Shown: positions 1-8,700, counted from the first letter of the stretch. The stretch: DNA of 64,000 bases from Hymenobacter sp. BT559 (GCF_016427535.1 NZ_JAELXV010000004.1:186001-250000), one strand, 5' to 3'. Numbers and translations are program-made. Notes: a model not told the origin generated them from the sequence alone.

Positions 1-26
1 TGCTGGCGCAGGTCGGCAATGGTCAT
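1..26 (-). CDS. pdxH: possible 5' end of pyridoxamine 5'-phosphate oxidase (partial)
   Basis: Reading leftwards from an ATG at 26 gives MTIADLRQ before the window ends. This matches the usual N-terminus of bacterial PdxH, which makes pyridoxal 5'-phosphate from pyridoxamine or pyridoxine phosphate using FMN. Only eight residues are visible, so the call rests on recall of the family's N-terminus and could be wrong. If real, the gene is divergent from the TonB receptor at 152. Confidence 0.3.
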
Positions 27-33
27 AGGCGCA

Positions 34-80
34 AAGTAGCTTGAACTTTGCCGTCTGAGCCACTCTTGGCTACGCTTCAT
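34..80. repeat. diverged copy of the intergenic palindrome seen at 2381-2492
   Basis: The stretch starting AGTAGCTTGAACTTTG resembles the left arm of the 43-bp inverted repeat at 2381 (AGTAGCTTGGACTTTG), followed by GTCTGAGC against GTCCGAGC. It can form a weak hairpin between GTAGC at about 36-40 and GCTAC further on. I infer a decayed member of the same repeat family. Confidence 0.45.
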
Positions 81-151
81 AATTCCCTCAAAGAACCAAC
101 CGTGCTTTGCAGGACACTGCCTAGGTTCGATTACTAGGCCTTTTTACCCTG

Positions 152-2377
152 ATGCTACGCTGTTTACTATTTGGGCTACTGTTAGTCCTGCCGGCTACTT
201 TGCGCGCCCAAAGTTTGCGCTTCCTTCTTCGTGACTCGACTAGTCGCCAGCCACTTATCGGGGCCAGCGTGGGCGTGCCCGGTACCGGCGTGGGCGGCAC
301 TACCGATGCCACCGGTGCGGTGCAGCTGACGCCTGCGCCGGTCGCGGGCACCCGGCTGCGCATAGAGGCCCTAGGGTACAAGCCGCGCACCGTGGCGGCC
401 CCTGCGGCGGGCGGCGCGCCTACTACCCTGCTGCTGGCCCCGAGCGCCGCCGAAATCGACGAAGTGGTCGTCACGGCCACCCGCACCAACTCGCGCATCG
501 AAGACCAGCCCGAGCGCATTGAGGTGCTGGGCGAGGAGGAAATGCAAGAGGAAAACGGCATCAAGCCCGGCAACATTGCCAGCCTGCTCGGCGACTTTGC
601 GGGCACCCAGATTCAGCCTACCTCGCCCACTACCGGCAATGCCGACTTGCGCATTCAGGGCTTGCAGGGGCAGTATTCGCAGATTTTGCGCGATGGATTG
701 CCGCTGTACGGCGGCTTTGCGGGCAGCTTCGGCATCTTGTCGGTGCCGCCGCTCGACCTTAGGCAGATAGAGCTGCTGAAAGGCTCGAACTCGACGCTGT
801 TTGGCGGCGGAGCTATTGCGGGCCTGGTCAACCTGGTAAGTAAAACACCTACCCTAGGCAAGTCGCAGTTTACGGCCACGCTCAACCAAAGTACTCTGCG
901 CGAAACCAACCTCAATGGCTTCGCCGCGCAGCGCGGGCAGCGCTTCGGCTACTCGGTATTTGCGGGCCTCACGCGGCAGCAAGACGTGGACGTGGACGGC
1001 GACAGCTTCGTGGACGTGCCCCGCGTGCGTAACTTCACGGTGCACCCTAGGCTGTTTTATTACCCCAACGCGCACAGCCAGTTGGCCGTGGGCTACACCG
1101 GTACCTTCGAGAGCCGACGCGGCGGCTACCAAAACACCCTGCGCAACCAAGCGGAGGCGCTGGGCGGCACTACGTATTTCGTGAATAACGCCAGCCAGCG
1201 CCACACCGTCGATGCCATTTATACTAACGACAGCGTGGGCACGGGCCGCCTTACACTGAAGGGCGCAATTACCAATTTCGGGCGCGATGTACTGACTAAC
1301 ACGGTGGCGTTCAAAGCTAACCAAACCACCTATTACACCGAAGCCAGCTACTTGCACGACCTAGGCCGCGGCAATACTATCGTGGCCGGCGTGAACATCA
1401 ACGGCGAATTGCTGCGCAACGCTGCTGGCAGCGCCACGCCACTGCTGAGCACGTATACCTATAATACGGTCGGCGTTTTTGCCCAGGATAATTGGACGCC
1501 CACGCCGCGCTTTAACTTGCAAGCCGGCCTGCGCTACGACCACCACAACCCCTACGGCGGCTTTGTGCTGCCGCGTCTCTCGGCGCTGTGGCACGTTACC
1601 GAGCGGTTCACGGCCCGCCTCAACGGCGGCCTAGGGTACCGGGTGCCGGTGCCCTACGTCAATAGCCTCGACGAGCGCGACTACCCGCAGGTGCAGCCAC
1701 TACGCGGCCTGCGGGCCGAAACCTCGCAGGGCCTCAACGGCGACGTAAACTACGAGCACCGCTTCGGGCCCGAAACGGTGCTGAATCTCAACCAGTCGTT
1801 CTTCTACACGCGACTTCAAAACCCGCTCATCTTGCCCGATGGCGGCATCGTGGGCGGCCCCGGCTCGGCCAGCTACCAGCCCGGCAGCGGCCCGCTTACC
1901 TGGCAAAATGCCGGCTCGCCCGTCGTTACGAAGGGCCTCGAAACCTACGTGCGCCTGCGCGCCCACGAGACCGAGCTGTACCTAGGGTACGTGTTTACCT
2001 ACGCCCGCCGCCTCTACGACCCCGTGAATCCCAATGTGGAGCTGGCAGCCCGGCACAAGTTTGCGGCCGTGGCCGTGCAGGAATTCAGCGAGCACTTCGG
2101 CGCCGGCATCGAGGCCAGCTATACCGGCCAACAATACCTATCCGACGGCACTACTACCCCCGGCTACCCCATCGTGGCGGCGCTGCTGCGCTACCGCACC
2201 GGCCCCTGGACGGTAGTGCTCAATGCCGAAAACGTGTTCGACTACCGCCAAACCCGCCGCGAGCGCGTGGTGCTTCCCGTGGGCGGTAGCTACAGCAGCC
2301 CCATCTTTCGCGAGCTGTGGGCACCAGTAGAGGGGCGGGTAGTGAATCTGTCGCTCAACTGGCGCTTCGGGCAGTAG
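152..2377 (+). CDS. TonB-dependent outer membrane receptor with carboxypeptidase-like N-terminal domain
   Basis: 741-residue outer membrane receptor predicted to import a scarce ligand, probably a metal chelate or similar, using TonB energy. Residues 1-19 are a Sec signal peptide ending ALRAQ-like (LRAQS). Residues 20-100 form a carboxypeptidase-regulatory-like beta sandwich (SRQPLIGASV, GGTTDATGAV). EIDEVVVTATR at 101-111 is the TonB-box-like segment, followed by a plug domain (LRIQGLQGQYSQILRDGLPL) and a beta barrel reaching NWRFGQ at the C-terminus. The plug style resembles CirA/BtuB-type receptors, but the substrate cannot be read from sequence. No partner lipoprotein is adjacent; the gene runs convergently into a hairpin repeat. 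Start chosen because it directly yields the signal peptide. Confidence 0.88.
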   Translation: MLRCLLFGLLLVLPATLRAQSLRFLLRDSTSRQPLIGASVGVPGTGVGGTTDATGAVQLTPAPVAGTRLRIEALGYKPRTVAAPAAGGAPTTLLLAPSAAEIDEVVVTATRTNSRIEDQPERIEVLGEEEMQEENGIKPGNIASLLGDFAGTQIQPTSPTTGNADLRIQGLQGQYSQILRDGLPLYGGFAGSFGILSVPPLDLRQIELLKGSNSTLFGGGAIAGLVNLVSKTPTLGKSQFTATLNQSTLRETNLNGFAAQRGQRFGYSVFAGLTRQQDVDVDGDSFVDVPRVRNFTVHPRLFYYPNAHSQLAVGYTGTFESRRGGYQNTLRNQAEALGGTTYFVNNASQRHTVDAIYTNDSVGTGRLTLKGAITNFGRDVLTNTVAFKANQTTYYTEASYLHDLGRGNTIVAGVNINGELLRNAAGSATPLLSTYTYNTVGVFAQDNWTPTPRFNLQAGLRYDHHNPYGGFVLPRLSALWHVTERFTARLNGGLGYRVPVPYVNSLDERDYPQVQPLRGLRAETSQGLNGDVNYEHRFGPETVLNLNQSFFYTRLQNPLILPDGGIVGGPGSASYQPGSGPLTWQNAGSPVVTKGLETYVRLRAHETELYLGYVFTYARRLYDPVNPNVELAARHKFAAVAVQEFSEHFGAGIEASYTGQQYLSDGTTTPGYPIVAALLRYRTGPWTVVLNAENVFDYRQTRRERVVLPVGGSYSSPIFRELWAPVEGRVVNLSLNWRFGQ

Positions 2378-2380
2378 CGC

Positions 2381-2492
2381 AGTAGCTTGGACTTTGTAGT
2401 CCGAGCGCTCGCGGAGCGAGCATCTGGCGTCTGTACCGTTCTAGCGTGGATGCTCGCTCCGCGAGCGCTCGGACTACAAAGTCCAAGCTACT
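2381..2492. repeat. 43-bp perfect inverted repeat between convergent genes
   Basis: Arms 2381-2423 and 2450-2492 are perfect reverse complements (left arm begins AGTAGCTTGGACTTTGTAGT) separated by 26 bases. The element fills the gap between the convergent TonB receptor and nucleotidyltransferase, and its right arm overlaps the latter's stop codon at 2488-2490. It could act as a bidirectional terminator, but its length and the diverged copy near position 34 suggest a dispersed REP-like family. Confidence 0.85.
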
Positions 2493-3243
2493 TCACCCAG
2501 GCTTGCAGCACCGCATCCAGCGCCTCATTCAGCCCAGAAGCCCTGGCTACCGGCAACGCCGCCTGCGCCGCCTGCCCGGCTGCGTACTCTTCTCCTAGGA
2601 AGGCGACCAGCGCAGCCGGTCGGGCCACCATCGTTTTCTCGTTAGAATGAGCCTTTTGCGCCAGCAGCTCCTCTACAACACCGTGCAAGCTCATCGGCAA
2701 CAGCTCGCGCAATGGGGCAAACTCCATGGGCGGCAGCGTGTGGCGTTCGCGTATCCAGCGGGCAGCCAGGGCCGAGCGCAAGGCATAAAAGAGCCGTTTT
2801 AGGCGCACCTCTTCGCCGGTTAGCTCTTCCTCTACTCCGCGCCGCAGCTGCCCTAGGTAGTGGTGCAGGCCGGCTTTCAGGTTAAATGCCTGCGGGAGCA
2901 ACGGCGTCAGCTGCGCCTGAAAACCCGGCGCCTCGTGGTACACAACAGGCGATTGCAGCCACTCGAACAGCGCCGCGTTGCTCCCGCGCAGCAGGCGCAG
3001 GGTTTTGCGCAGTTCCCAGCCGGCCAGGTCTAGCTCCTCATCGACGGGAAAATTGAGCGTGTCGGGGCCTTCGTCGAGCCCTAGGTACCAGTCGAGCGGG
3101 TGCACGTAGATAAAGCGCACGTCGTAGTCGGAGTCGGGCGAGGGAAAGCCCCAGGCCCGGCTGCCCGACTCGCAAGCGTACAAAATTCTGACGTTTTGCT
3201 TGGCTTCGAGGCTAGCTAATGCGGTAGTAATGCGTGTAATCAT
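2488..3243 (-). CDS. RlaP/YcgL-type nucleotidyltransferase
   Basis: 251-residue protein of the DNA polymerase beta-like nucleotidyltransferase superfamily (COG3541, RlaP type, linked in other bacteria to RNA-repair contexts). The palm motif is visible as GSRAWGF at about 27-33 followed by DSDYDVR at 37-43, supplying the metal-binding aspartates; the rest is helical and fits the usual family length of roughly 250. No RNA ligase or other repair gene is adjacent, so the biological substrate is open. The start ATG lies just after an A/T-rich stretch without a Shine-Dalgarno site, as is normal in this phylum. Confidence 0.8.
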   Translation of the reverse strand: MITRITTALASLEAKQNVRILYACESGSRAWGFPSPDSDYDVRFIYVHPLDWYLGLDEGPDTLNFPVDEELDLAGWELRKTLRLLRGSNAALFEWLQSPVVYHEAPGFQAQLTPLLPQAFNLKAGLHHYLGQLRRGVEEELTGEEVRLKRLFYALRSALAARWIRERHTLPPMEFAPLRELLPMSLHGVVEELLAQKAHSNEKTMVARPAALVAFLGEEYAAGQAAQAALPVARASGLNEALDAVLQAWVK

Positions 3244-3491
3244 TAAACAAAAAAAAGGCCCGCCAGTGGCCTAGAAAGTCTTTTCTGAGAAAAATCACTA
3301 ATTTCGTTAAACAAAAAGCTGTCCTAGGTCTTAGACAGAGCAACCTCGGCGCTAGCCGGCATTGAACAACTTCAAGCGTCGATAGCCTTTATAATAGAAT
3401 GCCAAAATTTTGTAGCGGCCTTTCGCAAACCTACGTGCGAGTTGCCGGTACTTTGCCCATATTTCCTCCCAACCACTAACCCTTTATACCA

Positions 3492-5150
3492 ATGGATAAC
3501 CCCCAGAACGGGCAGACCTCGTCGGAAAACGGCAGCGGCACCGCTGTTAATGGCGTGGGCTCGGCGCAAGACCAGCGCACGGCCAGCGGCGAAACTGCCC
3601 AAACCCTGACTACCCGCCAGGGCCACCCGGTTTCGAACAACCAAAACCTGCGCACCGTGGGCAACCGCGGCCCGGCCACGCTCGAGAACTACCAATTTAT
3701 CGAGAAAATCAGCCACTTCGACCGCGAGCGTGTACCCGAGCGCGTAGTGCACGCCCGCGGCGCGGGCGCCCACGGCGTATTCGAAGCCTACGGCACCGTG
3801 GGCGGCGAGCCTATCGAGAAGTACACCCGCGCTAAGCTGTTCAATACCAAGGGCAAAGAAACCCCCGTGTTCGTACGCTTCTCGACGGTGGGCCACGGTG
3901 GCCACTCGCCCGAAACCCTACGCGACCCGCGCGGCTTCGCGGTGAAATTCTACACCGAAGACGGCAACTGGGACCTCGTGGGCAACAACCTGAAGGTGTT
4001 CTTCATCCGCGACGCCATCAAGTTTCCCGACCTGATTCACTCGCAGAAGCCTGACCCGGTATTCAACCGCCAGACCGGCGAGCGCATCTTCGACTTCATC
4101 GCCAACACCCCCGAGGCCATGCACATGGTGGCCTTCCTATTCTCGCCCTGGGGCATTCCGGCCAACTACCGCCAGATGCAAGGCTCGGGCGTGAACACCT
4201 ACAAGTGGGTGAACGCGCAGGGCGAAGCCGTGCTGGTAAAATACCACTGGGAGCCGCAGCAGGGCATCAAAAACCTGACCGCTAGCGAAGCCGAAGCCAT
4301 TCAGGCCAAAAACTTCAACCACGCCACCCAAGACCTGTTCGACAATATCAAGAAGGGCAACTTCCCCAAATGGGAGTTGTCGGTTCAGATTATGTCGGAC
4401 GATGAGCACCCCGAGCTGGACTTCGACCCGCTCGACGACACCAAAATCTGGCCCGAAGACAAGTTCCCCTTCTTGCCCGTGGGCATGATGACGCTGAACC
4501 GCAACCCCGAAAACTACTTCGCTGAAGTAGAGCAGTCGGCGTTCGGTACTGGCGTACTGGTGGATGGCCTTGACTTCTCGGACGATAAGATGCTGCAAGG
4601 CCGTACCTTCTCGTACTCCGACACCCAGCGCTACCGCGTGGGCGCTAACTACTTGCAGCTACCCATCAACGCGCCCAAAAAGCACGTGGCTACCAACCAG
4701 CGCGATGGCCAGATGGCGTATCACGTGGACGCAGCCCCCGGCCAGAACCTGCACGTCAACTACGAGCCCAGCAGCCTCAACGGCCTGAAGGAGTCGCCCT
4801 CACAGGGCCCCGACCACACGCCTTCGTACGCTGCCAAGCTGGTGCGCCAGACTATCGACCGCACCAACAACTTCGGCCAAGCCGGTGACCGCTACCGCCA
4901 GCACGAAGACTGGGAGCGCGACGACCTCGTTAACAACATGATAGGCGCGCTCACCGACGCCGCCAAAGTGGTGCAGGACAAGATGATTGAGCTGTGCACC
5001 AACTGCGACGCCGACTGGGGCCAGCGCCTGGCCGACGGCCTCAAGGCGGCTAATGCCAACGCCGACGGTGGCAACCAGTACAACGAAGGCCAGGCCGCCG
5101 CAGCGGTGGCTCAGGCAGAGGAAGTGGCGCACGATGCCAAGCCCTACTAG
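3492..5150 (+). CDS. katA: monofunctional haem catalase
   Basis: 552-residue catalase converting hydrogen peroxide to water and oxygen. FDRERVPERVVHARGAGAHG around residues 76-95 contains the distal His (about 87); GNWDLVGNN carries the catalytic Asn region; RTFSYSDTQRYR at about 371-382 provides the proximal haem Tyr (about 375). The length suits the small-subunit clade plus extensions: about 45 extra Gly/Asn/Thr-rich residues at the N-terminus and a 30-residue Ala/Glu-rich tail after the catalase core. A TACTTTG promoter-like box lies about 37 bases upstream and a strong terminator follows at 5195. Cytoplasmic; no signal peptide is seen. Confidence 0.95.
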   Translation: MDNPQNGQTSSENGSGTAVNGVGSAQDQRTASGETAQTLTTRQGHPVSNNQNLRTVGNRGPATLENYQFIEKISHFDRERVPERVVHARGAGAHGVFEAYGTVGGEPIEKYTRAKLFNTKGKETPVFVRFSTVGHGGHSPETLRDPRGFAVKFYTEDGNWDLVGNNLKVFFIRDAIKFPDLIHSQKPDPVFNRQTGERIFDFIANTPEAMHMVAFLFSPWGIPANYRQMQGSGVNTYKWVNAQGEAVLVKYHWEPQQGIKNLTASEAEAIQAKNFNHATQDLFDNIKKGNFPKWELSVQIMSDDEHPELDFDPLDDTKIWPEDKFPFLPVGMMTLNRNPENYFAEVEQSAFGTGVLVDGLDFSDDKMLQGRTFSYSDTQRYRVGANYLQLPINAPKKHVATNQRDGQMAYHVDAAPGQNLHVNYEPSSLNGLKESPSQGPDHTPSYAAKLVRQTIDRTNNFGQAGDRYRQHEDWERDDLVNNMIGALTDAAKVVQDKMIELCTNCDADWGQRLADGLKAANANADGGNQYNEGQAAAAVAQAEEVAHDAKPY

Positions 5151-5194
5151 TTTGAAGCATCCCTAGGTCCGCCCGCGGCGGCCCTGGAACCAAG

Positions 5195-5228
5195 AACGCC
5201 GCCCTGGCAACGGGGCGGCGTTTTTTTG
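5195..5228 (+). terminator. intrinsic terminator of the catalase gene
   Basis: AACGCCGCCC and GGGCGGCGTT form a 10-bp stem with a short loop, followed by a run of seven T. It ends the catalase transcript just before the convergent arsC stop codon at 5244. Confidence 0.9.
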
Positions 5229-5243
5229 GTATTATGCTGATAC

Positions 5244-5663
5244 TTAAAAATTAGCCTCAGCAAACTCCTGCGCGTACTGCTTTACCTGGCCGCGCACGTG
5301 GCGAAACTGCTGCATTATGTCCTCCTCGCTGCCAGTGGCCTTGGCAGGGTCAGGAAAATTGTGGTGCAGTTTCTGCGCCGACGACGGAAATACCGGGCAC
5401 ACCTCGTTGGCGTGGTCACATACGGTCAGCACGTAGTCGAAGGGCACCTGGGCATATTCCTCCACGTGGTTGCTGGTGTGCTGGCTGATGTCTACGCCGT
5501 CTTCGGCCATCACGCGCACGGCGCGGGGATTCAGGCCGTGCACCTCTACCCCGGCCGAATAAACATGGGCTTTCTCACCCAAGAGTTGCTGGAGGTAGCC
5601 GTGCAGCAGCTGGCTGCGGCACGAATTACCCGTGCAGAGCACCAGGATATTTTTAGGAGCCAT
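5244..5663 (-). CDS. arsC: arsenate reductase, thioredoxin-coupled low-molecular-weight phosphatase type
   Basis: 139-residue ArsC that reduces arsenate to arsenite. The phosphatase-like P-loop CTGNSCRS places Cys at 10 and 15, and CDHANEVC places Cys at 82 and 89. These are the same positions as the catalytic Cys10/82/89 of the Staphylococcus pI258 enzyme, so thioredoxin-dependent turnover is expected. Last gene of the minus-strand ars operon; its product arsenite would be exported by the Acr3 encoded 68 bases upstream. Confidence 0.94.
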   Translation of the reverse strand: MAPKNILVLCTGNSCRSQLLHGYLQQLLGEKAHVYSAGVEVHGLNPRAVRVMAEDGVDISQHTSNHVEEYAQVPFDYVLTVCDHANEVCPVFPSSAQKLHHNFPDPAKATGSEEDIMQQFRHVRGQVKQYAQEFAEANF

Positions 5664-5731
5664 ATGATTGATAATAGTCAGGTTGGAAAGTTATGGAACC
5701 AGTAATGCGAAGCGTTACTACCCCGAATGTC

Positions 5732-6808
5732 TTACGCCTGGTACCAGCGCCGCCGAAACCAGAATGCCAGGTTGACTAGCGCAATCAGCGCCGGCACCTC
5801 TATCAGCGGGCCGATGACCCCGGCGAAGGCCTGGCCCGAATTCAGACCAAATACCCCAATAGCCACGGCAATCGCCAACTCGAAGTTGTTGCCGGTAGCC
5901 GTGAAGGCGATGCTAGCGTTCTCAGCATAGCCGGCCCCTAGGTACTTACCTGCCGCGAAACTGAGCACGAACATGATACCGAAATACAAGGCCAGGGGCA
6001 GCGCGATGCGTAGCACGTCGAGCGGAATACGCACGATAGTATCACCTTTCAGGCTGAACATGACTACGATGGTGAGCAACAAAGCCACCAACGTTACGGG
6101 GCTGATGGCGGGCAAGTAGACATTTTCGTACCACGCGTCGCCCTTCAGGCGGCGCAGAACCAGGCGCGAGAGAAAGCCCGCCGCAAACGGAATACCTAGG
6201 TAAATGAGCACGCTCTGGGCAATAGCGCCGATGCCGATGTGCACCGCATAGCCCTTCAGGCCAAAATAGGGCGGCAGCACCGTGATGAACAGCCACGTCA
6301 GCACACTATAGAAAAGCACCTGAAAAATGGAGTTGAGCGCTACCAGCCCGGCCGCGTACTCCCGGCTGCCATCGGCCAGGTCATTCCAGACTAACACCAT
6401 CGCAATGCAACGAGCAATACCAATGAGAATCAGCCCCATCATGTACTCCGGTTTGTCAGGCAAGAGCCAGACGGCCAGCAAAAACATAAGCACTGGCCCT
6501 AGTATCCAGTTTAGAAATAAGGAGAGCCCGATGATGCGCGTGTTGCGAAAAACCACCGGCAGCTGCTCGTACTTCACCTTGGCCAGCGGCGGGTACATCA
6601 TCAGGATGAGGCCGAGGGCCAGCGGCACGTTTACCGTTCCGACCGAGAAATAATTGATGGCCTTGCTGCTACCTGGTACAAAGTAACCTAGGGCCACCCC
6701 TAGGGCCATGGCCAGGAATATCCAGAGCGTGAGGCCCCGGTCGAGGCCCGACAATTTCTTCTCAGCCACCGCCGTAGCGGGCGGGGCAGCTTGTTGAGTA
6801 ATTTCCAT
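5732..6808 (-). CDS. acr3: arsenite efflux permease Acr3
   Basis: 358-residue inner membrane arsenite carrier of the Acr3 (bile/arsenite/riboflavin transporter) superfamily, with about ten hydrophobic segments after a 20-residue hydrophilic N-terminus. The conserved Cys is in GIARCIAMV (Cys about 134) and the second signature GNNFELAIAVAIG sits near residue 311. It pumps out arsenite made by ArsC. Only 12 bases separate it from the upstream GNAT gene, supporting co-transcription from the arsR end. Confidence 0.94.
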   Translation of the reverse strand: MEITQQAAPPATAVAEKKLSGLDRGLTLWIFLAMALGVALGYFVPGSSKAINYFSVGTVNVPLALGLILMMYPPLAKVKYEQLPVVFRNTRIIGLSLFLNWILGPVLMFLLAVWLLPDKPEYMMGLILIGIARCIAMVLVWNDLADGSREYAAGLVALNSIFQVLFYSVLTWLFITVLPPYFGLKGYAVHIGIGAIAQSVLIYLGIPFAAGFLSRLVLRRLKGDAWYENVYLPAISPVTLVALLLTIVVMFSLKGDTIVRIPLDVLRIALPLALYFGIMFVLSFAAGKYLGAGYAENASIAFTATGNNFELAIAVAIGVFGLNSGQAFAGVIGPLIEVPALIALVNLAFWFRRRWYQA

Positions 6809-6820
6809 GCGTACAAGTTG

Positions 6821-7309
6821 TTAAGCCACGCCTACGCGTTGACTGCGCCGCTCTAGTAGCAGCGTATCGCGCCAGATACCAGCCAGGCAGCCAATGCGTT
6901 CGCGCCGGCCCACTACCCGGAATCCTAGGGCCCCGTGCAGCCGCACGCTGGCCTGGTTTTCGGCAAAAATGCCGGCTTGCAGTGTCCACAAGCCGTGCAC
7001 TTCCGACTCAGCCACGAGGGCGGCCAACAGTTGCCGGCCCACGCCCCGGCCTCGGTCCCCAGCCGCTATGTAGATGCTTACCTCAGCCACGCCCGCGTAA
7101 ACGCAGCGGCTCGATACGGGCGACAAAGCCGCCCAGCCCACTACCAGGCCGGCATCGGCCATAGCTACCAAGCGGCTGCGGTCCCATTCCTCCCAGCTGG
7201 GCGATTCGGTGGTAAAAGTGGCTTGGCCAGTAGCGATACCCTGCTCATAAATGGCACGCACGGCGGGCCAATGCGTTGGTAGCAGAGGCTCTATCTGCAA
7301 GTGCATCAT
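6821..7309 (-). CDS. GNAT N-acetyltransferase, phosphinothricin/arsinothricin type
   Basis: About 162-residue GNAT similar to phosphinothricin acetyltransferases: early AIYEQGIATGQATF segment, VAEVSIYI strand and the acetyl-CoA pyrophosphate loop GDRGRGVGRQLL, then GFRVVGRRERIG. Its place inside an ars operon suggests the ArsN1 group, which detoxifies the arsenic-containing antibiotic arsinothricin, but phosphinothricin or another amine could be the substrate. I use the Met at 7309 (MMHLQIEPL) rather than an upstream Met at 7345, because family members begin close to this point. Confidence 0.8.
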   Translation of the reverse strand: MMHLQIEPLLPTHWPAVRAIYEQGIATGQATFTTESPSWEEWDRSRLVAMADAGLVVGWAALSPVSSRCVYAGVAEVSIYIAAGDRGRGVGRQLLAALVAESEVHGLWTLQAGIFAENQASVRLHGALGFRVVGRRERIGCLAGIWRDTLLLERRSQRVGVA

Positions 7310-7385
7310 ACCGAAAACCACTTGCTTAGAAACTTTTACAAACAATTAATGAACCTAGGGAGGCCAGCGTAGCGGCGCGGGCAGC

Positions 7386-7847
7386 CTAGCAGCAACCGCC
7401 GCCCGGCGTGCAGCAGGCTACTTGCAATTGGGGCAGTGCAAACTGCTCATTGTTAGGAATACCGCAGGCATCCTGCGCTAGGCAAGCCGTTTGCTTCGGC
7501 GTCAGTAGAAAGTCGGTACCGTCGAACGTCAGCCCAAACTTGCCGATGGTGTCCTGCTGGTATTCTACCTCAATGTCCAGCTCTTCGCTGCCCAGAATCC
7601 GCTCCGACAGGTTCAGAATGTGCAGGAATTTTTGCGGGGCCAGCCGGTGGTCGTAGTCGCCGGCTTCCCAGAGTTGGAAGTTGGCCACGGTTTCTTTCCG
7701 CTCCACACCGCCACAGTCAATAAAGTGCTTGGTTACTAGCCCTACCTCCGTCACGTGGAAGTGGGGCGGCAGGTACGTGCCATTGGGCAGCTTGAAGTTC
7801 ACGGCTTCCAGCCTCGCCAGGGACTGCTTCATTTCAGCGATTTTCAT
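7386..7847 (-). CDS. DUF6428 family protein of ars operons with Cys-rich tail
   Basis: 153-residue soluble protein that I recognise as the DUF6428 family found in Bacteroidota arsenic operons. The body has LPPHFHVTEVG near residues 26-36 and a conserved acidic stretch; the C-terminus ends ACCTPGGGCC. The clustered cysteines and the upstream Cys at ACLAQDACG suggest binding of arsenite or another soft metal, perhaps as a chaperone or sensor. That role is inference. It lies between arsR and the GNAT gene in one direction, so it is almost certainly part of the arsenic response. Confidence 0.75.
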   Translation of the reverse strand: MKIAEMKQSLARLEAVNFKLPNGTYLPPHFHVTEVGLVTKHFIDCGGVERKETVANFQLWEAGDYDHRLAPQKFLHILNLSERILGSEELDIEVEYQQDTIGKFGLTFDGTDFLLTPKQTACLAQDACGIPNNEQFALPQLQVACCTPGGGCC

Positions 7848-7881
7848 GGCTTTCTATGGGGTAAGGGGAAGAGAAACTTAA

Positions 7882-8235
7882 TTAGCAGCCGCATGCATCA
7901 GCCCCAGGCCCGCATACATCGGTGGCCGTGGCCACGTCGAAAAAGGCCATAAACTGCTGCCGCACCTGGCGCAGCAGCTCAGTATTGAGGCAGTAGCACA
8001 CGGTGAGGCCCTCGATTTCACCGCGTATCAGGTCGAGCGCCTTTAGCTCTTGCAAGTGCTGCGATACGGTGGTGCGCGACAGCGGCAGCTCGGCGGCAAT
8101 GTCGCCCGAGATGCAGGTCGTCTTGCTGGCTAGCAGCTGAATAATCGCCACCCGCGCCGGATGGGCTAGGGCCTTAGCCACTCGGGCCAACTGCTGCTGC
8201 TCATCGGTGAAAACAGTGGTTTTGGCGTAGGTCAC
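7882..8235 (-). CDS. arsR: ArsR-family metalloregulator
   Basis: Winged-helix repressor of about 117 residues; VAKALAHPARVAIIQLLA starts the DNA-binding domain and LSRTTVSQHLQELKAL is the recognition helix. Cysteines at TTCISGD, VCYC and the terminal VCGPGADACGC could form the arsenite site. An ATG at 8265 would also open the frame, but it lies inside a TATGTTTG box (8259-8266), so I prefer the GTG at 8235, giving VTYAKTTVF. First gene of the ars operon and probably autoregulated by binding near its own promoter. Confidence 0.88.
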   Translation of the reverse strand: MTYAKTTVFTDEQQQLARVAKALAHPARVAIIQLLASKTTCISGDIAAELPLSRTTVSQHLQELKALDLIRGEIEGLTVCYCLNTELLRQVRQQFMAFFDVATATDVCGPGADACGC

Positions 8236-8258
8236 GAATGCATTCCTTAAGTATGACG

Positions 8259-8266
8259 CAAACATA
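8259..8266 (-). promoter_or_regulatory. Bacteroidota -7 box for the ars operon
   Basis: Read on the minus strand this is TATGTTTG, a full match to TAnnTTTG, 24 bases before the preferred GTG start of arsR. A GTTTA element lies about 19-20 bases further upstream where a -33 TTTG would be expected. Confidence 0.6.
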
Positions 8267-8426
8267 CGACATAGAACTCTGTAAACACAGATGGCTATTT
8301 TTCTGCGTTGCTAAGCCAACCCGCCTAGCTTAGCACTAAAAACAGCTAGCATACCCAAAACCAGTCTCGAAGCATTTAGCGACGATGCTATCCCTAATTA
8401 TAAAGCTAAAATTATTCAGAGTAAGT

Positions 8427-8678
8427 ATGGCCGCTATTCGCACTCTTGTTGCCGGGCAGAAATACTGCGTAGTGCAACAATTCGTTGACTACGACCAGCA
8501 AGTGCACCCGGTGGGCGAAACCTGGGTATTTGAGGGCACTAATTTCGTGCCCTATGAAGATGGCCTGACGCTGCATGTGCTCGTTTACGGTGTGCCTCAG
8601 GTCTACCGGTTTCAGTGGCGGCCAGAGGAGCAGGCGGCGCTTATCGAGAATTTTACCGATTTCGTAGCGGCCAGATAA
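8427..8678 (+). CDS. DUF3601-like small protein
   Basis: 83-residue cytoplasmic protein. The pattern AGQKYCVVQQFVDYD, VHPVGETW, FVPYEDGLTL and FQWRPEEQAALIENF matches what I recall of DUF3601, a small beta-rich family of unknown function. I start it at the Met of MAAIRTLV because the 14 residues opened by the ATG at 8385 look like untranslated A/T-rich leader. It is divergent from arsR; no functional link is evident. Confidence 0.65.
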   Translation: MAAIRTLVAGQKYCVVQQFVDYDQQVHPVGETWVFEGTNFVPYEDGLTLHVLVYGVPQVYRFQWRPEEQAALIENFTDFVAAR

Positions 8679-8700
8679 TTAAACGATTCCCACGCATTCC

